In this document: positions 1-9,249 of the stretch, in pieces
Position numbering within the stretch: the first letter of the stretch is position 1
Layout: every line of letters begins with the position of its first letter
Assembly: GCA_902605165.1 (NCBI GenBank)
Contig: CACLBJ010000004.1
Location: 57,347 to 121,346, forward strand
Reading direction: 5' to 3'
From: an uncultured SAR86 cluster bacterium
GTDB lineage: Bacteria; Pseudomonadota; Gammaproteobacteria; Magnimaribacterales; D2472
Length of the DNA stretch: 64,000 nucleotides
The notes under the pieces: generated by a model
Database searches by the model: none
What the model saw: the letters and a program-made list of their open reading frames with translations, nothing else
Told to the model about the DNA's origin: nothing
Position numbers and translations under genes: made by a program

Positions 1-387
1 GATACAAAGAAACCAACAGTTCTTCTTTTAGGAAGATGGCAGCCTTGGCATGATGGTCATTCTGCACTTTTTGAAAGAGCGCTATTAAAAACTGGGCAGG
101 TAATAATTCAGGTCAGAGATGTGCAAGACTCTTCTGGAGGCAAGGGTCAGGATGATAATCCATTTTCATTTAAAGAAATATCAGAAGATATTTCAGAAAA
201 GCTCAAAATATTAGGATATAAATTAAATGAGGACTTTATTATTCAGCTTGTACCCAATATTACTAATATAACTTATGGGCGAGGTGTAGGATATACAATA
301 GAAAAAGAATCATTCAACTCGGATACTGAGTCTATCAGTGCAACGAGGATAAGAAAGAATTTGAGAGCTAAAGGTAAAATTAAATAA
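1..387 (+). CDS. Nucleotidyltransferase of the cytidylyltransferase-like superfamily, 5' end outside window
   Basis: The reading frame is open from base 1, so the true start lies before the window; the first visible residues are DTKKPTVLLLGRWQPWHDGH. The HDGH is the HxGH nucleotide-binding motif of the HIGH/cytidylyltransferase-like superfamily, and SATRIR near the C terminus resembles its ISxTRIR motif. Together they mark a nucleotidyl-transferring Rossmann-like domain of about 125 residues that ends the protein. The substrate cannot be told; such domains occur in adenylyl- and cytidylyl-transferases and may be fused to another domain upstream. Only 3 bases separate its stop from tRNA-Cys. 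I am fairly sure of the fold and unsure of the function. Confidence 0.7.
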   Translation, partial: DTKKPTVLLLGRWQPWHDGHSALFERALLKTGQVIIQVRDVQDSSGGKGQDDNPFSFKEISEDISEKLKILGYKLNEDFIIQLVPNITNITYGRGVGYTIEKESFNSDTESISATRIRKNLRAKGKIK

Positions 388-390
388 AAT

Positions 391-464
391 GGCTGGGTGG
401 CAGAGTGGTCATGCAGCGGACTGCAAATCCGTTTACGCCGGTTCGATTCCGGCCTCAGCCTCCA
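391..464 (+). tRNA. tRNA-Cys (anticodon GCA)
   Basis: The cloverleaf is complete. The acceptor stem pairs GGCTGGG with CTCAGCC, the anticodon loop CTGCAAA carries GCA, and the T arm is GCCGG-TTCGATT-CCGGC. The discriminator is T and the CCA end is encoded (462-464). It begins 3 bases after the preceding stop codon. Confidence 0.96.
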
Positions 465-613
465 TAAGTTACAAAAAAAATTCTTAAAAATATAAAAAAA
501 TGAAAGTTGGCATTATGGGTTATCGCTTCATTAAAGCAGTTCATATAAATTAACTATTATAAATATAAAACGTATAATCAAAGCTTCAATGAAAAGAATA
601 ATTTTTGAAAAAT

Positions 614-700
614 GCCCGAGTGGTGGAATTGGTAGACACAAGGGACTTAAAATCCCTCGATAGAAATATCGTGCCGGTTCAAGTCCGGCCTCGGGCACCA
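614..700 (+). tRNA. tRNA-Leu (anticodon TAA)
   Basis: This is a class II tRNA of 87 bases with a long variable arm. The acceptor stem pairs GCCCGAG with CTCGGGC, the anticodon loop is CTTAAAA (UAA), the T arm is GCCGG-TTCAAGT-CCGGC, and CCA is encoded at 698-700. Bases 465-613, between the two tRNAs, are AT-rich and hold no convincing gene. Confidence 0.96.
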
Positions 701-862
701 CTTAAAATCTTTGGAAAAATAATTACCTGATAAATATAAATATCACTTATTTCATAGATTAAATATTTTCAATACAACCTCTGAAAATATTATGTATGTT
801 AAAATTGAATATATTAAGATATATACCGATTATAACGAAGACTAATTTACCCATTTAATATT

Positions 863-1774
863 ATGGAGCAAATAAATAAAACAAATGACATTGATGACGA
901 TATTAATATTTCACAGATAATTGAAGTATTTTTGGAAAAAAAATTATTGGTTGTTTCTATCACATTATTTTTTGCAATCTTTTCGGTTATTTACGCATTA
1001 TCACTTCCTAATATTTATACCTCTAAAAGTCTTTTAGCGCCTACAGCTGTTGAGGATTCATTATCAACTAAACTTTCTTCATATTCTTCAATTGCTAATT
1101 TGGCGGGGGTAAGTTTGCTAAGAGAAAGTGCTACAAAAAGCGCTGAGGCGATCGCAAGAATGCAATCTTATGAATTTTTTTCTGAATTCATCGTTCCAAG
1201 CATAGGTCTTGAAAACATAATAGCTGTTAAGGAATGGGACTCGTTAAATAATAAAATTATTTATGACAAGAACTTATATGATGTTAATACTGGCAAATGG
1301 GTAGATGATACAAAAATTTCTCAGCAAAAAGCCTTTGAAGTATTTTTAAGCATCTTCTCATTATCGGTTGATAGAGAAACTTCTTTCATAAATATATCAA
1401 TTCAGCACAAATCACCATTTATGGCAAAAAAATTACTTGAAACAATTATTGTTAATATAAATGAAAACATGAGATCTCAAGATATTAGGCTTGCACAAGC
1501 TTCTATTAGCTATCTAAATGAGTCAAAAAACCTTACACAATTGCAGTCTATACAGGAAGGAATTTCAAACCTTCTAGAAAATCAGATGCAAACCCTAATG
1601 TTAGCTTCATCAAATGAATCATATATATTCAAAGTAATTGATTCACCTCTAGCACCTGAGAGAAAATCTGGTCCAGTAAGAAGTATTATTTGCATAGTTA
1701 TAACTATGATAGGTGGATTTTTATCATTAATTGCTGCATATTTTCAACACCTTCGTGAATCTAAAAATATATAA
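863..1774 (+). CDS. wzz: Wzz-type polysaccharide chain-length determinant
   Basis: Inner-membrane polysaccharide co-polymerase that would set the chain length made by the Wzy polymerase. The topology is typical: a short cytoplasmic N terminus, a membrane segment at about residues 27-47, a large periplasmic region, and a second membrane segment at about 272-294 preceded by the Pro-rich PLAPERKSGP. At 303 residues it has no cytoplasmic tyrosine-kinase domain, so it is Wzz-like rather than Wzc-like. It is the first gene of the polysaccharide locus. The upstream gap (701-862) is very AT-rich and presumably carries the promoter, but no strong -35/-10 pair stands out. No ops/JUMPstart sequence was seen. 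Confidence 0.85.
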   Translation: MEQINKTNDIDDDINISQIIEVFLEKKLLVVSITLFFAIFSVIYALSLPNIYTSKSLLAPTAVEDSLSTKLSSYSSIANLAGVSLLRESATKSAEAIARMQSYEFFSEFIVPSIGLENIIAVKEWDSLNNKIIYDKNLYDVNTGKWVDDTKISQQKAFEVFLSIFSLSVDRETSFINISIQHKSPFMAKKLLETIIVNINENMRSQDIRLAQASISYLNESKNLTQLQSIQEGISNLLENQMQTLMLASSNESYIFKVIDSPLAPERKSGPVRSIICIVITMIGGFLSLIAAYFQHLRESKNI

Positions 1775-1796
1775 TTCGTAATAAAATCATACAAAT

Positions 1797-2972
1797 ATGA
1801 TCAAAAACAGAATAACTATAGTAGGCTCGGGATTCGTTGGCATGTCATTAGGCGTAATGCTCGCTCAAAAAAATGACGTTGTAATTCTTGATATTGACAA
1901 GGAGAGAGTTGATAAGATTAACAAAAAGATTAATACGATTTCAGACAAAGAAATAGATTCATTTTTAGTTGAGAAAGATTTAAGCTTGTCGGCAACAACA
2001 GATAAAAAAAGCGCTTTTTCTAGCTCAGAATTTATAATAATAGCAACGCCAACAGATTATGATCCCCAAGAAAATTATTTTAATACAGAATCTGTTGATT
2101 CATGTGTGGCACATGCTATTGAGATCAATCAAAATGCTTTAATCGTAATTAAATCAACTATTCCGGTTGGACATACAAAAAAACTCCAAAAAAAATATAA
2201 AACTGATCGAATTATTTTTTCACCTGAATTTTTGCGAGAAGGAAATGCTTTGAAAGATAACCTTTTTCCTTCCAGGATAATTGTTGGTGGCCATCATGAG
2301 TTATGCAGAAAATTTGTTGAAATTTTGAGAGATTGTTCTTTAAAAGAAGACATAGAGACTCTTTTTGTTGGTTCAGAAGAGGCTGAATCTATAAAGCTTT
2401 TTGCTAATGCTTATTTAGCAATGAGAGTATCCTTTTTTAATGAGCTAGATTCTTATGCACTTGAAAATAATCTAAATTCTAGAAGTATCATAGATGGTGT
2501 TTGCTTAGATAGAAGGATAGGCAAAGGATATAATAATCCATCTTTTGGATATGGTGGCTATTGTTTGCCGAAAGATACTAAACAACTTTTAGCTAATTTT
2601 GATAAGGTTCCTCAAAATATAATAGAAGCAATTATATTATCTAACTCGACTCGTAAAGATTTTATTACTAAACAGATTCTTAAATATAAGCCAAGTGTAG
2701 TAGGGATTTATCGTTTAATAATGAAGGAAGGAAGTGACAATTTCAGATCATCTTCAATTAAAGGAATTATAAGTAGGGTTATCGATTATGATGTTGAAAT
2801 TATTATTTATGAACCAGGAATTCAAGATAGATCATATCAAGGAATATCAGTAGTAAATGATATAGAAAAATTTAAAGTTAAAAGTGATATTATTGTTGCT
2901 AATAGAATGTCAAAAAGCTTGCTAGATGTAAAAATGAAATGTTTCACAAGGGATTTATTTAATGAAAATTAA
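1797..2972 (+). CDS. ugd: UDP-glucose 6-dehydrogenase
   Basis: Oxidises UDP-glucose to UDP-glucuronate with two NAD+ in the cytoplasm. The N-terminal Rossmann motif GSGFVGMS lies at residues 10-17. The catalytic cysteine is C256 in GYGGYCLPKD, and the conserved lysine region is EAESIKLFANAYLAMR (K200). Length (391) and wording, including RKDFI and VVGIYRLIMK near 290-310, closely match E. coli Ugd (388). The product would feed the 4-epimerase encoded next. The 22-base gap after wzz suggests co-transcription. Confidence 0.93.
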   Translation: MIKNRITIVGSGFVGMSLGVMLAQKNDVVILDIDKERVDKINKKINTISDKEIDSFLVEKDLSLSATTDKKSAFSSSEFIIIATPTDYDPQENYFNTESVDSCVAHAIEINQNALIVIKSTIPVGHTKKLQKKYKTDRIIFSPEFLREGNALKDNLFPSRIIVGGHHELCRKFVEILRDCSLKEDIETLFVGSEEAESIKLFANAYLAMRVSFFNELDSYALENNLNSRSIIDGVCLDRRIGKGYNNPSFGYGGYCLPKDTKQLLANFDKVPQNIIEAIILSNSTRKDFITKQILKYKPSVVGIYRLIMKEGSDNFRSSSIKGIISRVIDYDVEIIIYEPGIQDRSYQGISVVNDIEKFKVKSDIIVANRMSKSLLDVKMKCFTRDLFNEN

Positions 2973-3044
2973 TAATATTATTTATATAAATTATTTCCAT
3001 CAAGTTGCTTCTTGCATAATAGCTTTAAGTTTTTTTATAAAATA

Positions 3045-4055
3045 ATGAAAAATATTATCGTAACTGGCTCTGCTGGATTTATTGGATCTTATGTGGTTTT
3101 AAGACTTCTTGAAAAAGGTATAAAAGTATATGGATTAGATAACCATAATCATTATTACGATCCGCAATTAAAGGAAGCCAGGCTTAAGAGATTCATTGAT
3201 CATAAAAATTATACTCATTACAGAACAGATCTTTCTGATATGACTATGTTAAATAATATTTTTGATGCTGCGAAACCATGGGGCGTTGTTAACCTTGCTG
3301 CTCAAGCTGGTGTTAGATACTCTATAGAAAATCCTAAAGCTTATATAGATAGCAATATTATTGGATTTGGTAATATCTTAGAGTGTTGCAAGATTCATAA
3401 TGTAAAGCATTTAGTTTATGCAAGCAGTTCAAGTGTATATGGCTCAAATGAAAAAATGCCTTTTTCTGTTCATGACAATGTTGATCATCCCATAAGTATG
3501 TATGCTGCCACAAAAAAGGCGAATGAACTGATGGCACATTCATATAGCAGTTTGTTCAATATACCTACAACAGGACTGCGTTTTTTCACAGTTTATGGTC
3601 CATGGGGAAGGCCAGATATGGCACTGTTTAAATTTACAAATGCTATATTGGAAGGAAATCAGATAGATGTATATAATCATGGTAATCATCTAAGAGATTT
3701 CACTTATATTGATGATATTGTGGAAGGTTTAATTAGAGTATTAGAGAAGCCTGCAAAACCCAATCCAGCATGGGATGGAGTTAATCCAGATCCAGGTTCA
3801 AGCAAATCTCCATGGAAAGTCTATAATATTGGTAACAACAGCCCAGTTAAGCTCTCAGATTTCATTGAGACGATAGAGAAAACTTTGGAAATAAAAGCTA
3901 AACAAAACTTTCTTCCTCTTCAAGAGGGAGACGTACCAAATACATATGCTGATGTTGAGGATTTAGTTAAAGAATTTGACTATAAACCCTCAACACCAAT
4001 TAATGATGGTATAGAAAAATTTATAATTTGGTACAGAAAATACTATGAAGTATAA
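3045..4055 (+). CDS. UDP-glucuronate 4-epimerase-like SDR enzyme
   Basis: Extended short-chain dehydrogenase that would convert UDP-glucuronate to UDP-galacturonate. The NAD motif is TGSAGFIGS just after the start. The catalytic YAATKK and the segment YYDPQLKEARLKR are characteristic of the UDP-glucuronate 4-epimerase group (CapI/LspL-like). I start it at the ATG at 3045 because the nucleotide-binding strand begins immediately there; an in-frame TTG at 3012 would add 11 residues unlike the family. It follows ugd and its stop abuts the next ATG, so the three sugar-nucleotide genes appear to form a unit. A UDP-GlcNAcA 4-epimerase role is possible because of the next gene. Confidence 0.85.
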   Translation: MKNIIVTGSAGFIGSYVVLRLLEKGIKVYGLDNHNHYYDPQLKEARLKRFIDHKNYTHYRTDLSDMTMLNNIFDAAKPWGVVNLAAQAGVRYSIENPKAYIDSNIIGFGNILECCKIHNVKHLVYASSSSVYGSNEKMPFSVHDNVDHPISMYAATKKANELMAHSYSSLFNIPTTGLRFFTVYGPWGRPDMALFKFTNAILEGNQIDVYNHGNHLRDFTYIDDIVEGLIRVLEKPAKPNPAWDGVNPDPGSSKSPWKVYNIGNNSPVKLSDFIETIEKTLEIKAKQNFLPLQEGDVPNTYADVEDLVKEFDYKPSTPINDGIEKFIIWYRKYYEV

Positions 4056-5327
4056 ATGAAAGAAAACATAAAAATAACGATTGTTGGTCTTGGATATGTT
4101 GGACTCCCCCTTGCTGTAGAGTTTTCAAAATATTTTTTTGTTAAAGGCTTTGATGTTAATGGTAAAAGAATTGATGAATTGAAAAAAGGCATTGACTCTA
4201 CGCACGAAGTGAATTTAGATGAATTAAAATCATCGAAAAACTTAACTTTTACGTCTAATGAAAGAGACATCAGTGATAGTAATGTATATATCGTTACTGT
4301 TCCAACTCCAATAGATGAATATAAATCTCCTGATTTATCTCCTCTTATTAGTGCCTCAAAGTTAATTGGAAAAAATATTAGTAAAGGTGATTATGTTGTA
4401 TATGAATCAACTGTATTTCCTGGGTGCACGGAGGATGAGTGCGTTCCAATTTTAGAAAAATATTCAGGATTAAGATTTAATAAAGATTTTTTTGTTGGCT
4501 ATAGTCCTGAAAGGATTAATCCTGGTGATAAAACTCATCACCTTAGAGATATCATAAAAATTACCTCAGGATCATCTCCAGCAGCTGCAGACTTTGTTGA
4601 TAATTTGTATGGTTCAATCATAAATGCTGGAACTCACAAGGCACAAAGTATAAAAGAAGCAGAAGCGGCTAAAGTAATTGAAAATACTCAAAGAGATTTA
4701 AATATTGCATTAATAAATGAATTATCAATGTTATTTGATGAATTAGATATTTCAACTATTGGTGTTTTAAATGCTGCAGCTACAAAATGGAATTTTCTTC
4801 CATTCAAGCCTGGCTTGGTAGGAGGCCATTGTATTGGAGTTGATCCATACTATCTTACTCATAAAGCATTGTCAGTAGGATTTAACCCTGAGCTTGTTTT
4901 AGCTGGAAGAAGAACTAATGACGGGATGGCTAAGCATGTTGCAAGCCGACTCATAAAAGAAATGATAAAAAAAAATATTAATCCAGCAAAATCTAAGATT
5001 TTAATTTTAGGCCTCACTTTTAAAGAAAATTGCCCAGACATAAGGAATACAAAAGTTGTGGATCTTATATCAGAATTAGAAGATTACTCTTGTTTCATTG
5101 ATGTTAATGATCCACTTGCAGATTATGAGAGTGTAAGAGATGAACATAATATTAAATTAGTTAGCTTGAGCTCAAAAGAAAAATACGATGCAATTATTCT
5201 ATCAGTGGCTCATGAACAGTATACAAAGTTAACTATTAATGATTTTAAAGGACTAATAAATGAAGGTGGTATCATATTTGATTTGAAGAATGTTGTTCCT
5301 GAAGAAGTAAACTGTATAAGATTATAA
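4056..5327 (+). CDS. UDP-N-acetylhexosamine 6-dehydrogenase (TviB/WbpA/WbpO type)
   Basis: Second nucleotide-sugar dehydrogenase of the locus, from the branch that oxidises UDP-GlcNAc or UDP-GalNAc to the uronic acid. The Rossmann motif GLGYVGLPLA is at residues 11-20, the catalytic C259 lies in GGHCIGVDPYYL, and PTPID and SPERINPGD are typical of TviB/WbpA rather than of Ugd. Its 423 residues fit the family. The start ATG directly follows the stop of the 4-epimerase with no spacer, suggesting translational coupling. Substrate preference (GlcNAc or GalNAc) cannot be decided here. Confidence 0.87.
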   Translation: MKENIKITIVGLGYVGLPLAVEFSKYFFVKGFDVNGKRIDELKKGIDSTHEVNLDELKSSKNLTFTSNERDISDSNVYIVTVPTPIDEYKSPDLSPLISASKLIGKNISKGDYVVYESTVFPGCTEDECVPILEKYSGLRFNKDFFVGYSPERINPGDKTHHLRDIIKITSGSSPAAADFVDNLYGSIINAGTHKAQSIKEAEAAKVIENTQRDLNIALINELSMLFDELDISTIGVLNAAATKWNFLPFKPGLVGGHCIGVDPYYLTHKALSVGFNPELVLAGRRTNDGMAKHVASRLIKEMIKKNINPAKSKILILGLTFKENCPDIRNTKVVDLISELEDYSCFIDVNDPLADYESVRDEHNIKLVSLSSKEKYDAIILSVAHEQYTKLTINDFKGLINEGGIIFDLKNVVPEEVNCIRL

Positions 5328-5379
5328 TTTTTTAAAGTTTTGAGCAGCTAAAACCATAATACAAAAAAATAAATCTATT

Positions 5380-6429
5380 ATGAAGATTGGTAAAAAACAA
5401 ATAGGTCCTAATCATAAACCTTTCATAATTGCAGAGGTTGCTCAAAGTCATGATGGTAGCTTGGGACAGGCTATGGCATTCATTGACATTGCTGCAGACT
5501 GTGGTGCAGATGCAATAAAGTTTCAGACACATATAGCTGAAGAAGAAAGCACTCCTGATGAGCCTTGGAGGATAAAATTTAGTCAACAAGATGATACCCG
5601 TTTTGAATATTGGGAACGCATGTCATTTCCTAAAGACTGGTGGCTGAAGCTAAAGGAGCACGCTGAAGAAAAAGGATTAATTTTTTTAAGCTCACCTTTC
5701 TCACCCATGGCAGTATCTTGGCTAGATGATATCGGTATAGAGGCATGGAAAATTGCATCAGGCGAAGTATTCAATGAGAATTTGTTATCTCATATAGAGG
5801 CTACCAAGAAGCCAGTAATTTTATCCTCTGGATTAAGTAGTTTTTCAAAATCTAAAGAGCTTATTGAGAGGTTCGAATCTAAAAATATACAGGTATCTCT
5901 TCTTCATTGCACAACGATATATCCAACACCGCCTGAAGAAGTAGGATTAAATGTTTTTAAAAAAATGAGAAATGAATTTCATGACGCTATTCCAATAGGT
6001 CTTTCAGACCATTCCGGCACAATAACTCCATCTGTTATAGCAGCATATATGGGCGCATCTATTATTGAAGTTCATCTGACAATGCATAAGAAAATGTTTG
6101 GACCTGATGTTTCATCTTCTTTAGATCCAAAAGATTTTTTAGAGTTAGTAAAATGTGTTCATTTCGCATCAAAAATGGGCCAATCTTCCGTTAAAAAATC
6201 TAATCAATTAGATGATCTCAAAGAAATAAAAAAAACATTTGGTCGATCATTAGTCTTCAATAAAGGCTTATTAGCTGGACATACTATTAAATCAGGAGAT
6301 ATAGGCTATAAAAAGCCAGGGGGTGGATTGCCATATTCAGAAAAAGATTTTTTTGTAGGCAAAAAATTGCTGCAAGATGTACCATGTCATGAAAAATTAA
6401 CATATCTTCATGTATCGGATACCAAATAA
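5380..6429 (+). CDS. neuB: NeuB-family nonulosonate synthase (sialic/legionaminic-type)
   Basis: Condenses phosphoenolpyruvate with an N-acetylmannosamine-type sugar to give a nine-carbon nonulosonic acid. The TIM-barrel domain shows IIAEVAQSHDG (residues 13-23), IKFQTH, SSPFS, WKIASGE and GLSDHS. A C-terminal SAF (antifreeze-like) domain covers about 285-345 (RSLVFNKGLLAGHTI, KPGGGL). Length 349 is typical. It overlaps the next gene (NeuC-like) by one base (TAATG), and a NeuA-like gene lies 2 kb on, so a CMP-activated sugar is made here. Which nonulosonate is uncertain; no legionaminate- or pseudaminate-specific dehydratase or aminotransferase is seen nearby, which favours a sialic-type route. 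Confidence 0.88.
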   Translation: MKIGKKQIGPNHKPFIIAEVAQSHDGSLGQAMAFIDIAADCGADAIKFQTHIAEEESTPDEPWRIKFSQQDDTRFEYWERMSFPKDWWLKLKEHAEEKGLIFLSSPFSPMAVSWLDDIGIEAWKIASGEVFNENLLSHIEATKKPVILSSGLSSFSKSKELIERFESKNIQVSLLHCTTIYPTPPEEVGLNVFKKMRNEFHDAIPIGLSDHSGTITPSVIAAYMGASIIEVHLTMHKKMFGPDVSSSLDPKDFLELVKCVHFASKMGQSSVKKSNQLDDLKEIKKTFGRSLVFNKGLLAGHTIKSGDIGYKKPGGGLPYSEKDFFVGKKLLQDVPCHEKLTYLHVSDTK

Positions 6430-7583
6430 TGAAAAAGAAAGTATTAGTTTGTATTACAGCTCGTCCAAGTTATTCAAGAATCAGAACAGCAATTCTAGCT
6501 CTTAATGATAATCCTGAAGTCGAAGTACTTGTATTGGCTTCTGGCTCAGCTTTATTGGATCGATATGGAAGGGTGGTAGATTTAATTAGAAAAGATGGGA
6601 TTGAAGTTGTTGAAGAACTTCATACTTTTGTTGAAGGAAATGACTTAATAGGCATGGCATTAACTACAGCATCAACAATTGAGGCTACTTCAAGAGCGAT
6701 TGTTAGAATATCTCCTGATATTGTTGTAACAATTGCAGACAGATACGAAACTCTAGGCACAGCAGTAGCTGCCAGCTATTGTGGCTTTCCCTTAGCTCAT
6801 ATCCAGGGTGGAGAGATTACAGGAAATATTGATGAAAGGGTACGTCATGCAGTCACGAAACTTTCAGATATTCATTTGGTTGCAAATTCTGATTGTAAAG
6901 AAAGAATTATTAGAATGGGAGAAGATGAATCTAACATATTTATTACTGGCTGCCCATCTCTAGATATTGTTCATGAGAGCAATGAATTAGATATTGAAGA
7001 TGTTAACGAAGCAGTTAGTTTAAGTGGGGTAGGTGCAGAATTTGATATAAATAAAAAATTTATCGTTGTAATGCAGCATCCAGAAACCGATAGTTATGAT
7101 AAAAGCTATGATCGAATGATAAAAACTTTAGAAGCAGTCGATGCTATTGGCATTCCCCCCTTAATTTTTTGGCCAAATGTTGATGCTGGGTCTGATGCAA
7201 CCTCAAAAGCTATAAGAGTTATGAGAGAACGGGGAGTTTTAAAGAATGCAAGATATATTAAAAATCTAGAAAGTAAATTATTCCTGAAATTATTATCTTT
7301 GTGCCATTGTTTAGTTGGTAATTCGTCTGTTGGAATTAGAGAATCTTCATTTATGGGCGTACCTACAGTAAATATTGGTCGAAGACAAGATGGCAGACAA
7401 TCTTCTGATAATGTAATGTATGTCGGCTGGGATTCAAATCAAATAAAGAATGCAATCGATCATCAGATACAAAATGGTAAATATGAAATCAGCAATATAT
7501 ATGGTGATGGATTTTCTGGAAAAAAAATTGCGGATATTTTAATGCAAGATCATTTTTCTGAATCAAAAAGATTTGTTGATTAA
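6429..7583 (+). CDS. neuC: NeuC-type hydrolysing UDP-GlcNAc 2-epimerase
   Basis: Would release ManNAc (or a derivative) from UDP-GlcNAc as substrate for the synthase encoded just upstream. Family signs are ARPSYSRI near residue 12, DRYETLGTA, HIQGGEITGNIDE with the conserved GGE, a GCPSLD loop, MQHPET, and GNSSVGIRE binding the nucleotide part. Length 384 is standard for NeuC/LegG. It overlaps neuB by one base, so the two are probably translationally coupled. Its stop codon is the first arm of a small inverted repeat (7581-7604). Confidence 0.9.
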   Translation: MKKKVLVCITARPSYSRIRTAILALNDNPEVEVLVLASGSALLDRYGRVVDLIRKDGIEVVEELHTFVEGNDLIGMALTTASTIEATSRAIVRISPDIVVTIADRYETLGTAVAASYCGFPLAHIQGGEITGNIDERVRHAVTKLSDIHLVANSDCKERIIRMGEDESNIFITGCPSLDIVHESNELDIEDVNEAVSLSGVGAEFDINKKFIVVMQHPETDSYDKSYDRMIKTLEAVDAIGIPPLIFWPNVDAGSDATSKAIRVMRERGVLKNARYIKNLESKLFLKLLSLCHCLVGNSSVGIRESSFMGVPTVNIGRRQDGRQSSDNVMYVGWDSNQIKNAIDHQIQNGKYEISNIYGDGFSGKKIADILMQDHFSESKRFVD

Positions 7584-7604
7584 AGTGTCTAACTAATCAC
7601 TTTA
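7581..7604 (+). other. Stem-loop starting at the neuC stop codon
   Basis: TAAAGTG (7581-7587) is the exact reverse complement of CACTTTA (7598-7604), with a 10-base loop. No T-run follows, so it is not a classical intrinsic terminator. It might be an RNA-processing or stability element, or chance in AT-rich DNA. Confidence 0.3.
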
Positions 7605-7655
7605 GATTCAAATATCTATGCATTGTATAATTTTATAAATTTTTGGGGCAAACTT

Positions 7656-8510
7656 ATGGTCAAGTACACAGGCGATAATGAAGAATGGAATAAAAACTGG
7701 CAATCTCGAAGCGAGGCTAATTACATTCATTGGACAAAAGATGATCCAGTTAATCAAATTCAATTAGCATTTAGGAATCATTGGGAGCTTTTTAATACCT
7801 TTATGAGCTCTAAATTATTTAATAAAGGTAAAAGAGTTTTAGAAGTAGGTGCCGGTCGAGGTAGCCTATCAGCATACTTTAGTGATGCTGGTTATGACTG
7901 TACTTTGTTAGATCTTTCGCCTGATGTGATCGAAATTGCAAAAAATATTTATTCTTCAAATGATCTTAAAGCTAACTTTGTAGTCGGAGACGCATACGAC
8001 ATGGACTTTGAAGATAACTCTTATGATGTTGTTTTTTCTATAGGAGTATTTGAACATTTTGAAGATATTGTTACTCCAATAAAAGAACAAGTTCGTATTC
8101 TCGATAAAGGAGGATTATTTATTGCATATATTGTTCCTGAGTATCAAGATAATGTTCAAAAAAAATATAATTGGATTAATGAATTATTAAAGGGGTATGA
8201 AAGTAATCTAAAAACAGATACTAACAGTCAATCAAAAGAAGAAGTTTATAGATCAGATCGTTGGTCAGAAAAATATTTACCAGTAATGAAACAAATGGGC
8301 CTTTCTGGCATTTCATCTTGCGGTACCTATCCACTTCCTATGATATCCCACTCAATAGAATTCCCATTTTCATTAATGCCAGAAAAAAGTGAACTTGCTT
8401 TAGTTAGACATTTTAAAGAAATGCTATCTAAAAACACTAAGTATGATCATCCATGGATGTGTGAAGAAGGATATGGAAATTCATTCGTCGTTTGGGGATA
8501 CAAAGATTGA
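7656..8510 (+). CDS. Class I SAM-dependent methyltransferase in the nonulosonate block
   Basis: Predicted cytoplasmic methyltransferase. The SAM-binding motif I is VLEVGAGRGSLS, followed by LLDLSPDVIEIA, an acidic GDAYDMDF and the post-motif VVFSIGVFEHFED, as in Methyltransf_11/25 domains. About 284 residues. I chose the ATG at 7656, preceded by the purine-rich GGGGCAAA, over an in-frame TTG at 7623. The gene lies between neuC and neuA, so methylation of the nonulosonic acid or of a linked sugar is a reasonable inference. The substrate is not shown by the sequence. Its last four bases overlap the proposed neuA start. Confidence 0.75.
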   Translation: MVKYTGDNEEWNKNWQSRSEANYIHWTKDDPVNQIQLAFRNHWELFNTFMSSKLFNKGKRVLEVGAGRGSLSAYFSDAGYDCTLLDLSPDVIEIAKNIYSSNDLKANFVVGDAYDMDFEDNSYDVVFSIGVFEHFEDIVTPIKEQVRILDKGGLFIAYIVPEYQDNVQKKYNWINELLKGYESNLKTDTNSQSKEEVYRSDRWSEKYLPVMKQMGLSGISSCGTYPLPMISHSIEFPFSLMPEKSELALVRHFKEMLSKNTKYDHPWMCEEGYGNSFVVWGYKD

Positions 8511-9196
8511 AATATCTCTTTATAATTCCTGCAAGAGGCGGTTCAAAAGGAATACCAAAAAAAAATATATTTGAAATTAATGGGCATCCATTAATATATT
8601 ATTCAATTAGTGCTGCATTAGAAGTTAAAAAGATTATTCAAGACTCAAAAGTTATCGTTTCGACAGATAATGAGGAAATCAAAGAAGTTAGTATTAAATT
8701 TGGTGCTGAAGTGCCTTTTATTAGACCGAAGGAATTATCTGATGATAAGTCTAAATCTATTGAGTATGTAAATCATGCCATTAAATATTTTGAAGAAAAT
8801 GGAAAGCTTTTTGAGCATGTTGTGATACTGCAACCCACTTCACCTCTAAGAACATTTGAAGACATATTCGCATCTATCCAAACTTACGAAACGCATAAAG
8901 CTGATTCATTAATTTCGGTTTACGAGGAGCAAACAATCAATGAAAAAATTATCTATATGCAAGATGGTTTATATTGCAAGCCCGCAGATCAACTTCATAA
9001 TGCTGGGATACGAAGGCAAGAGGATGAATCATTTCTAGTTAGAAACGGCGCAATATATATTACAAAAATAGATTTTTTCAAAGAGGCTCAGTCTTTAGTT
9101 TCAAGTAAGCCTTTAATTTATGTAATGCCTAAATCTAAATCAATTAATATTGATACTCCTGAAGATATGCTAATGGCTGAAAAATTACTTATTTAA
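8507..9196 (+). CDS. neuA: NeuA-type CMP-nonulosonate (acylneuraminate) cytidylyltransferase
   Basis: Activates the nonulosonic acid with CTP. The nucleotide-binding motif PARGGSKGIPKKN lies near the N terminus, with VSTDNEEI, LQPTSPLRT and INIDTPEDM further on. About 229 residues, the single-domain form. The start is taken as TTG at 8507, which overlaps the preceding stop by four bases and puts MKYLFIIPARGGS first; an in-frame TTG at 8492 is the alternative. With neuB and neuC it completes the set for a CMP-activated sugar. No recognised sialyltransferase family is present, but a GT-B protein follows two genes later. Confidence 0.88.
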   Translation: MKYLFIIPARGGSKGIPKKNIFEINGHPLIYYSISAALEVKKIIQDSKVIVSTDNEEIKEVSIKFGAEVPFIRPKELSDDKSKSIEYVNHAIKYFEENGKLFEHVVILQPTSPLRTFEDIFASIQTYETHKADSLISVYEEQTINEKIIYMQDGLYCKPADQLHNAGIRRQEDESFLVRNGAIYITKIDFFKEAQSLVSSKPLIYVMPKSKSINIDTPEDMLMAEKLLI

Positions 9197-9249
9197 TTTT
9201 TTTTAAAATCCCATCAAAAATCTATCTTTAAGAATGTTAATATGCACCT

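Noticed and set aside
500..553. 17-codon ORF between tRNA-Cys and tRNA-Leu (MKVGIMGYRFIKAVHIN)
   Set aside because: No Shine-Dalgarno sequence, very short, and AT-rich spacers give such ORFs by chance.
701..862. ops/JUMPstart element upstream of the polysaccharide locus
   Set aside because: No GGCGGTAG-type sequence is present.
3012..3044. TTG start adding 11 residues to the UDP-glucuronate 4-epimerase
   Set aside because: The Rossmann strand begins directly at ATG 3045, as is usual in the family.
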